A DNA stretch of 39,610 nucleotides, taken from the NCBI GenBank assembly GCA_025454395.1, contig JALOOM010000107.1, positions 1 through 39,610 of the forward strand, in the 5' to 3' direction. The translations under genes were made by a program, and so were the position numbers. The notes beneath the pieces are model-generated. The model saw only the letters and a list, made by a program, of their open reading frames with translations, was not told the origin of the DNA and searched no databases. This document shows, one piece after another, positions 34,429 to 39,610 of this stretch (position 1 is its first letter; each line of letters starts with the position of its first letter). The DNA comes from Elainella sp. Prado103 (GTDB lineage Bacteria > Cyanobacteriota > Cyanobacteriia > Elainellales > Elainellaceae).

Positions 34429-36576
34429 ATGACTGGTAATGCGAAGGATCGTTCGATTGCAGTCGCGTTGTTGGGAGCAGGCTATATTTCAGACTTCCAC
34501 CACACTGCCTTGCGGGCGGTTCCCAACGTTGAAGTCAAAGCCATTTGCGATCTGAACCTGCGGCTAGCCGAACAGTTTGCTCAGTCCAAAGGGATCCCAG
34601 CCGTTTATGGCAACCTGGAGGACATGCTAACCAAAGAGCAGTTGGATGTTGTCCATGTCTTAACCCCTCCCCACATTCACTACAAAACCAGTAGTCAAAT
34701 TCTGGCTGCTGGTGTAGATACGTTTATTGAAAAACCCCTCTGCCATCGGGTCAGCGACTGCCAAGCCTTGCAGCAAGAAGCGACTGCCCAAAATCGCATC
34801 ATCGGAGTCAGCCATAATTTCCTTTATTTCCCTGCCTACGAGCGGCTCATGGCAGATTTACGCAGTGGCCGACTGGGGCGGATCGACCAGATCGACATTG
34901 TCTGGAACAAAGAATTAGGACAGCTCAAGGGCGGCCCCTATGGGGCTTGGATGCTACAAAATCCCAAAAATATTCTATTTGAAGTTGCCCCCCACTCTTT
35001 TGTCCATCTAGTCCATCTCCTCGGACAGCCGGATTCCATTACCGTCGATGTTCAGGATCGGGTTGAGCTACCGCGTGGGTTGGAATTCTACCGACGTTGG
35101 GAAATTCGCGGTTGGAAGGGCAACACCAGCATTCGCCTACGATTCTCATTTATTGACGGGTTTCCAGAACATTACATTCATATTCGGGGCACCAACGCTG
35201 TAGCACGGGTCGATTTTGAAGCCAACACCTACACCTGTCAGGAACATACGCCCTATATGTTGGACGTGGATCGCTTCTTGAATGTGGTGAATCCAGCCCG
35301 TGGCACGATCGCCCAAGCCACCCAGACCCTATCCAATTTCGTACTCTCCAAAATGAAGTTGTCTAAGGTCGGTGGCCCCTTCCAGTACAGCATCACCCGC
35401 ACCGTGGAGAATTTTTACCAAACCTGGGGAGCAACCATTGATGAGCGGCTTAGCCCCCAACTGGGAGAATCTGCCATTGCCCTAGCTGAATGGATTGCCC
35501 GCGAAACTCACCTGCCAACTCCCACCGCCGCCGCCCAACTGCCCGAACCGATCGCCCCTGCAACCAAACCCGCTAATGTCTTGGTGCTAGGTGGTACCGG
35601 TTTCATCGGCCGAGCCCTCGTGCGCCATCTCTGTGCGGCTGGGTATGGGGTACGCCTCATTACTCGCGATCCCAACAGTTGTCCGGCTGATTTGCGAGGC
35701 TTAGGGGTTGATCTGGTCAAAGGCGACTTCAACGATACCGCGTCTTTGGCCGCCGCCATGGATGGCATTGAGTATGTCTATCATCTGGCCCGGGGCAATG
35801 GCAAAACCTGGACTGAATATCTGCAATATGATGTTGAACCAACCCAACGGCTGGCTGAGCTTTGCTTAGAACGCCAGGTAAAACGGTTTATCTATACTTC
35901 GTCGATCGCCATCTACTACGCTGGTCAAGGTGCTGGCACCATCACCGAAGCCACCCCACCCCATCCGGGAATTATGCGCACAGCGCCCTATGCTCGATCG
36001 AAAGCTGAAAACGAAAAACGGCTGCTGGAGCTGCATCAGCAAAAAGGACTGCCGGTCGTGATCTTCCGTCCGGGGATTGTCTTGGGCAGCGGTGGCGATC
36101 CAGCTCACTGGGGCATTGCGGCCTGGCCCTATAGTTCCGTCTGTCGGCTCTGGGGCAATGGCGACAACCAATTGCCGATCGTCCTGGTGGAAGATGTGGC
36201 CGATGCCCTCGTGAAAGCCCTCACGGCCGAGCAGATTGATGGCGACACCTTCAATCTGACCAGTACGCCTTGCATTACGGCCAACGAATACCTGGATGAA
36301 TTTGAGCAGCAGGCTCACCTGAAGCTGAAGCGAGTACCAGTCTCTGGACAGAAAGAATATGTGGAATCGCTGATGAAGTGGGTGATCAAATCGATCGGGC
36401 GCGATCCCAATGCCGCGTTCCCCAGCTATGCCGACTGCGAAGGACGCGGGTTTGCTGCCCAGTTCGATGCCTCCAAAGCAGAGCAAAAGTTGGGCTGGTC
36501 TCCGGTAAAATCGCGGGAACAGTTAATTCAGGATGGCATTCATGTGCCTGTACAGGAGTTTTATGGGCAGGCTTAA
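34429..36576 (+). CDS. Fusion of Gfo/Idh/MocA oxidoreductase and NAD-dependent epimerase/dehydratase
   Basis: A 715-residue two-domain nucleotide-sugar enzyme. Residues about 8-365 form a Gfo/Idh/MocA dehydrogenase, with the dinucleotide motif LLGAGYIS (14-21), the EKPL motif at 101-104 and His189/His193 in the catalytic region. A Pro/Ala-rich linker (about 361-383) leads to a short-chain dehydrogenase/epimerase domain (about 384-705), with GGTGFIG (388-394) and the active-site Tyr521-x3-Lys525 in YARSK. Ser is present in YTSSIAIYY. Both domains look catalytically intact. They probably act in sequence on one UDP-sugar destined for the exopolysaccharide. A strong GGGAGG ribosome site lies at the end of the preceding gene. 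The linker and intact motifs argue for a true fusion rather than a missed stop. Confidence 0.92.
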   Translation: MTGNAKDRSIAVALLGAGYISDFHHTALRAVPNVEVKAICDLNLRLAEQFAQSKGIPAVYGNLEDMLTKEQLDVVHVLTPPHIHYKTSSQILAAGVDTFIEKPLCHRVSDCQALQQEATAQNRIIGVSHNFLYFPAYERLMADLRSGRLGRIDQIDIVWNKELGQLKGGPYGAWMLQNPKNILFEVAPHSFVHLVHLLGQPDSITVDVQDRVELPRGLEFYRRWEIRGWKGNTSIRLRFSFIDGFPEHYIHIRGTNAVARVDFEANTYTCQEHTPYMLDVDRFLNVVNPARGTIAQATQTLSNFVLSKMKLSKVGGPFQYSITRTVENFYQTWGATIDERLSPQLGESAIALAEWIARETHLPTPTAAAQLPEPIAPATKPANVLVLGGTGFIGRALVRHLCAAGYGVRLITRDPNSCPADLRGLGVDLVKGDFNDTASLAAAMDGIEYVYHLARGNGKTWTEYLQYDVEPTQRLAELCLERQVKRFIYTSSIAIYYAGQGAGTITEATPPHPGIMRTAPYARSKAENEKRLLELHQQKGLPVVIFRPGIVLGSGGDPAHWGIAAWPYSSVCRLWGNGDNQLPIVLVEDVADALVKALTAEQIDGDTFNLTSTPCITANEYLDEFEQQAHLKLKRVPVSGQKEYVESLMKWVIKSIGRDPNAAFPSYADCEGRGFAAQFDASKAEQKLGWSPVKSREQLIQDGIHVPVQEFYGQA

Positions 36577-36622
36577 AGATTGAATGGGGTTTGCCCCCCA
36601 GTCTTAGCCTGAGTCCCAATTC

Positions 36623-36671
36623 CAGCCTCGGTTCCAGGTTCAGCCTCGGTTCCAGGTTCAGCCTCAGTCCC
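36623..36671 (+). repeat. Tandem repeat, 18 bp x 2.7
   Basis: CAGCCTCGGTTCCAGGTT occurs twice exactly, with a partial third unit (CAGCCTCAGTCCC). It fills much of the 115-bp spacer between the fusion gene and the next glycosyltransferase. Confidence 0.88.
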
Positions 36672-36691
36672 TCGATCGTCCCAAATCCCAC

Positions 36692-38011
36692 ATGACCCAA
36701 CCCACTGCCGCCATTGCCTATCTGGTGAATCAATACCCGAAGGTGAGCCACAGCTTTATTCGCCGAGAGATTTTGGCTCTTGAACAAGCGGGCATTCCCG
36801 TCTTGCGGTTTTCCATTCGTTCGCGGGCCGAAGAACTGGTAGATGCTGCTGACCAGCAGGAACTGGCCAAAACGCGCTTTATTTTGCAGGTCGGAGCCCT
36901 GGGGCTGCTATTCGGACTGTTGAAAGTCAGTCTGAGTCGGCCGATCGCTTTTTTGCAAGCTCTACGAGCCACAGTACGGCTGAGTAGACGCTCTGAGCAG
37001 GGTTTAGCCAAGCATTTTGCTTACCTGGCTGAGGCTTGTGTGCTCCTAGGCTGGCTGCAACAGTCCCAAGTGCGGCATCTGCATGTTCATTTCGGCACCA
37101 ACTCCACCACTGTGGCACTGCTCTGTCGAATGCTGGGTGGGCCGCCGTACAGTTTCACGGTGCATGGGCCCGAGGAGTTTGATAAGGTCAAAATGATCGC
37201 CCTGCCGGAGAAAATCGATCGCGCCGCTTTTGTGGTGGCGATCAGCCAGTTTGGTAAAAGTCAACTTTACCGCTGGTGTCCAGCCGCTCAGTGGGACAAA
37301 ATTCATGTCGTTCGCTGTGGGGTGGATGAAGTGTTTCTCGGTCAGCCCCTCACTCCCATTCCTGATCGCCCCCAGTTGGTTTGTGTGGGGCGCTTGTGTG
37401 AAGACAAGGGGCAACTCCTGCTGGTGGAGGCGGTGCGAAGACTCCGCGATGAAGGATTACCAATCCAGTTAATTCTGGTGGGCGACGGCGAACTGCGATC
37501 GGAGATTGAAGCGCGGATTGCCCGTGATCGGTTAGAGTCCCAGATTCAAATTACGGGTTGGGCCAGCAGCACCGAAGTTCGATCGCAGATCACAGCCGCT
37601 CGGGCCTTTGTGCTCCCCAGCTTTGCGGAAGGGCTGCCGGTTGTGATCATGGAAGCTTTGGCTCTGGGGCGGCCGGTGATCAGTACCACGATCGCAGGCA
37701 TTCCCGAACTGGTGACCCCCGACTGTGGTTGGCTCGTTCCTCCCAGTTCCATTGAAGCCTTAGTTGATGCCATGCGATCGGTGCTTCAACAACCAATCGA
37801 AACGCTCACTGCCCTGGGACAACAGGGTGCAAAGCGGGTTGCAGCACAACATGATGCCCAAATTGAAAGCCGCAAACTGGTTGATCTGTTTCGCCAGTCC
37901 TTGATGCCGACTGCTTTGCAGCCAACTACTTCCCTCTTGAGTGGCTTGTCAATTGAAACAAACTCATCGATATTCAGGAATGAATTGGACTCAGGAATGA
38001 AAATTGAATAA
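36692..38011 (+). CDS. Glycosyltransferase, GT4 family, WcaL/colanic-acid type
   Basis: A 439-residue GT-B glycosyltransferase similar to those of colanic-acid-like exopolysaccharide clusters. Markers include YLVNQYPKVSHSFIRREI at the start, HLHVHFGTNSTTVALL, the conserved FTVHGPEEFD, LVCVGRLCEDKGQLLLVEA and the E-x7-E in EGLPVVIMEAL. The final 45 residues are variable. The ATG at 36692 lacks a strong ribosome site. It lies 115 bp after the fusion gene, separated by an 18-bp tandem array, and is part of the same plus-strand cluster. Confidence 0.93.
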   Translation: MTQPTAAIAYLVNQYPKVSHSFIRREILALEQAGIPVLRFSIRSRAEELVDAADQQELAKTRFILQVGALGLLFGLLKVSLSRPIAFLQALRATVRLSRRSEQGLAKHFAYLAEACVLLGWLQQSQVRHLHVHFGTNSTTVALLCRMLGGPPYSFTVHGPEEFDKVKMIALPEKIDRAAFVVAISQFGKSQLYRWCPAAQWDKIHVVRCGVDEVFLGQPLTPIPDRPQLVCVGRLCEDKGQLLLVEAVRRLRDEGLPIQLILVGDGELRSEIEARIARDRLESQIQITGWASSTEVRSQITAARAFVLPSFAEGLPVVIMEALALGRPVISTTIAGIPELVTPDCGWLVPPSSIEALVDAMRSVLQQPIETLTALGQQGAKRVAAQHDAQIESRKLVDLFRQSLMPTALQPTTSLLSGLSIETNSSIFRNELDSGMKIE

Positions 38012-38133
38012 TTTACGAAATTTCGGCAGCGATTTGCATGAATTCTGGTTCCTCAAGCATTGATGCTACGTTCTGACTTTATCTGGTTTGAGCCGCACTC
38101 TGCTTCCTGACTGTCCTACTCTCGCGTGAACTC

Positions 38134-39498
38134 ATGGCTTCCACCCAACCATCGTCAATTAAGAAACTGGTCATTCGCGGTGCGATCTGGACGATCGCAG
38201 GTTATGGTGCCAGCCAAATTCTGCGACTTGGCAGCAACCTGATTTTGACTCGGTTGTTGGAGCCCGAGCTATTTGGTTTGATGGCCCTTGTCTATACCTT
38301 TTTCATTGGGCTGAACATGTTCTCGGATGTCGGGATCAACATCAGCATTATTCAAAACAAGCGCGGTGATGACCCCGATTTTCTCAATACAGCTTGGACA
38401 ATCCAGGTGATTCGCGGGTTTGTGCTATGGGGCGGCTGCTGGTTAATTGCTTACCCGGTTGCTCTGTTTTATGACAAGCCAGAATTCTTGTGGCTCTTGC
38501 CAACCGTGGGCTTAAGTGCCGTGCTGGCCGGTTTCACCAGCACCGCTCTCCATACGCTCAATCGCCATCTTGCCGTAAAACAGGTAGCGCTTTTAGAGTT
38601 TTTGGGGCAACTGTTCGGTACCACCGTGATGATTGTTTGGGCTTGGTTGGCTCCTTCAGTCTTTGCCTTAGTGGTGGGTGGCTTGGCTTCCGCAGTGTTT
38701 CAACTGGCGGCCAGCTACTACTTCAGTGGCGGCAAACTGAATCGCTTTCAACTGGATCCTTCCGCCATGCGCGAGATCCTCTCCTTTGGAGTCTGGATTT
38801 TTCTGTCTACTGCAATGACATTTCTGGCTGAACGGGGCGATCAAATCATCCTGGGCAAAGTTCTGGGGCTAGAGCTCTTTGGCATTTATGTAATTGCATT
38901 CACCTTTGCGGACTTGCCCCGTGCGGTCACTCTAGCGTTAAGCAGTAAGGTTTTGATGCCTGCCCTCTCAAAAATTGCCGACCAGCCCCGACCAGAAATG
39001 CGGGCGAAATTAAATAGTCAACGCAAACGGATTTTGTTTTTGTTGGCAGTAGGCTTGGCGATTTTGGCGGCCTTTGGCGATGTGCTGATCCGAGTTCTCT
39101 ACGACGATCGCTATCTGAATGCGACCTGGATGTTGCCAATTTTGGCGATCGGCATCTGGCCGCGTCTACTCTGCAACATGAATGAACCGGCCTTATTTGC
39201 AATTGGCAGACCTCAGTATACGGCTGCCGCCAACTTAAGTCGATTTATGTTTACAGCCGTCGGGATCTGGACAGGCTACTCGTTGTTGGGTTTACCAGGA
39301 GCTGTGTTTGGGGTAGCCCTGAATGATCTGGGTTACTATATTGCCGTCAATTTTGGCTTGCGGCGGGAAGGATTAAGTGGCATTCAGCAAGATCTCTTAG
39401 CCACAGGGCTCATGTTCCTCCTGCTCATCCTGCTATCGGGAATTCGGGCAGCGCTAGGGTTCGGCACTTCAATCGATCAACTGTTTACGATGTTCTAG
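38134..39498 (+). CDS. Polysaccharide flippase (Wzx/PST family)
   Basis: A 454-residue polytopic protein that would move lipid-linked repeat units across the membrane. About twelve hydrophobic segments are visible. Family features include an N-terminal RGAIWTIAGYGASQILRLGSN and TRLLEPELFGLMALVYTFF, the QNKRGDDPDFLNTAWTIQ loop, and the central FLAERGDQIILGKVLG. It closes the visible part of the exopolysaccharide cluster, 122 bp after the GT4 gene. A polymerase (Wzy) and export proteins (Wza/Wzc) are not in the window and probably lie to the right or elsewhere. Confidence 0.93.
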   Translation: MASTQPSSIKKLVIRGAIWTIAGYGASQILRLGSNLILTRLLEPELFGLMALVYTFFIGLNMFSDVGINISIIQNKRGDDPDFLNTAWTIQVIRGFVLWGGCWLIAYPVALFYDKPEFLWLLPTVGLSAVLAGFTSTALHTLNRHLAVKQVALLEFLGQLFGTTVMIVWAWLAPSVFALVVGGLASAVFQLAASYYFSGGKLNRFQLDPSAMREILSFGVWIFLSTAMTFLAERGDQIILGKVLGLELFGIYVIAFTFADLPRAVTLALSSKVLMPALSKIADQPRPEMRAKLNSQRKRILFLLAVGLAILAAFGDVLIRVLYDDRYLNATWMLPILAIGIWPRLLCNMNEPALFAIGRPQYTAAANLSRFMFTAVGIWTGYSLLGLPGAVFGVALNDLGYYIAVNFGLRREGLSGIQQDLLATGLMFLLLILLSGIRAALGFGTSIDQLFTMF

Positions 39499-39506
39499 AT
39501 ACCGAT

Positions 39507-39583
39507 TAGCCCAGTTCTAGCCCAGTTCTAGTCCAGTATCTAGCCCAGTTCTAGTCCAGTATCTAGCCCAGTTCTAGCCCAGT
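39507..39583 (+). repeat. Tandem repeat, 11-12 bp x 7
   Basis: Units TAGCCCAGTTC (11 bp) and TAGTCCAGTATC (12 bp) alternate over seven copies, starting nine bases after the flippase stop. Several units carry TAG stops in all registers, so the array is non-coding. Confidence 0.88.
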
Positions 39584-39610
39584 GCAAAGCATTAGTCTCA
39601 CACGCTGTCT

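Noticed and set aside
35866..36486. 206-codon antisense frame over the epimerase domain
   Set aside because: It lies wholly inside a well-supported gene with intact motifs, and its sequence resembles no known protein.

Overview
The window reads as chromosomal DNA of a cyanobacterium. Several kinds of evidence agree. There is a long bacterial-type PEP carboxylase. RibBA carries a C-terminal extension. ArgC has the typical cyanobacterial sequence outside one active-site patch. CcsA/CcsB-type cytochrome c biogenesis, a KGK-domain protein and an XisF-like recombinase are present, as is an Hmp/Pil phototaxis-pilus signalling locus with HmpF. The palindrome CGATCG (the HIP1 core) recurs through genes and spacers. 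Nothing specific to heterocysts is seen, so a non-heterocystous, type IV pilus-motile cyanobacterium is the best guess; genus cannot be fixed from this window.

Layout. 1-1019: repeat-rich DNA and a small membrane protein (minus). 1813-4184: a CbbR-like LysR regulator convergent with a site-2 protease carrying CBS domains. 4297-5907: a B12-binding radical SAM enzyme of the HpnP-like class. 6122-11756 (minus): four genes in the order PatA-type regulator, CheY, CheW, chemoreceptor. Divergent from these is hmpF (12570-14306, plus), the coiled-coil partner of the same motility system. The CheA kinase the pathway needs is not in the window. 14367-19612: tilS, KGK protein, a small secreted protein, ccsA and a DUF3352 protein. 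19827-21209: a serine-recombinase-like gene whose catalytic positions look degenerate. 21653-30228: ppc, rhomboid protease, MATE transporter, ribBA and argC. 30229-31932: a 1.7-kb stretch with no clear long gene but a possible 45-codon ORF. 31933 to the end: an exopolysaccharide cluster with three glycosyltransferases, an oxidoreductase-epimerase fusion and a Wzx-type flippase, probably continuing past the right edge.

The strongest non-genic signal is a small non-coding element present in three complete copies (1208-1344, 24770-24903, 31632-31806). Each has about 17-bp terminal inverted repeats and an 8-bp flanking direct repeat: exact twice, 7 of 8 once. This is what a MITE transposed in trans should look like. 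No transposase with matching ends is present. A second genome habit is visible: short tandem arrays of 11-18-bp units in many spacers and once inside a gene (the recombinase), each with a different sequence.

No rRNA, tRNA, CRISPR array, complete insertion sequence or prophage was found.
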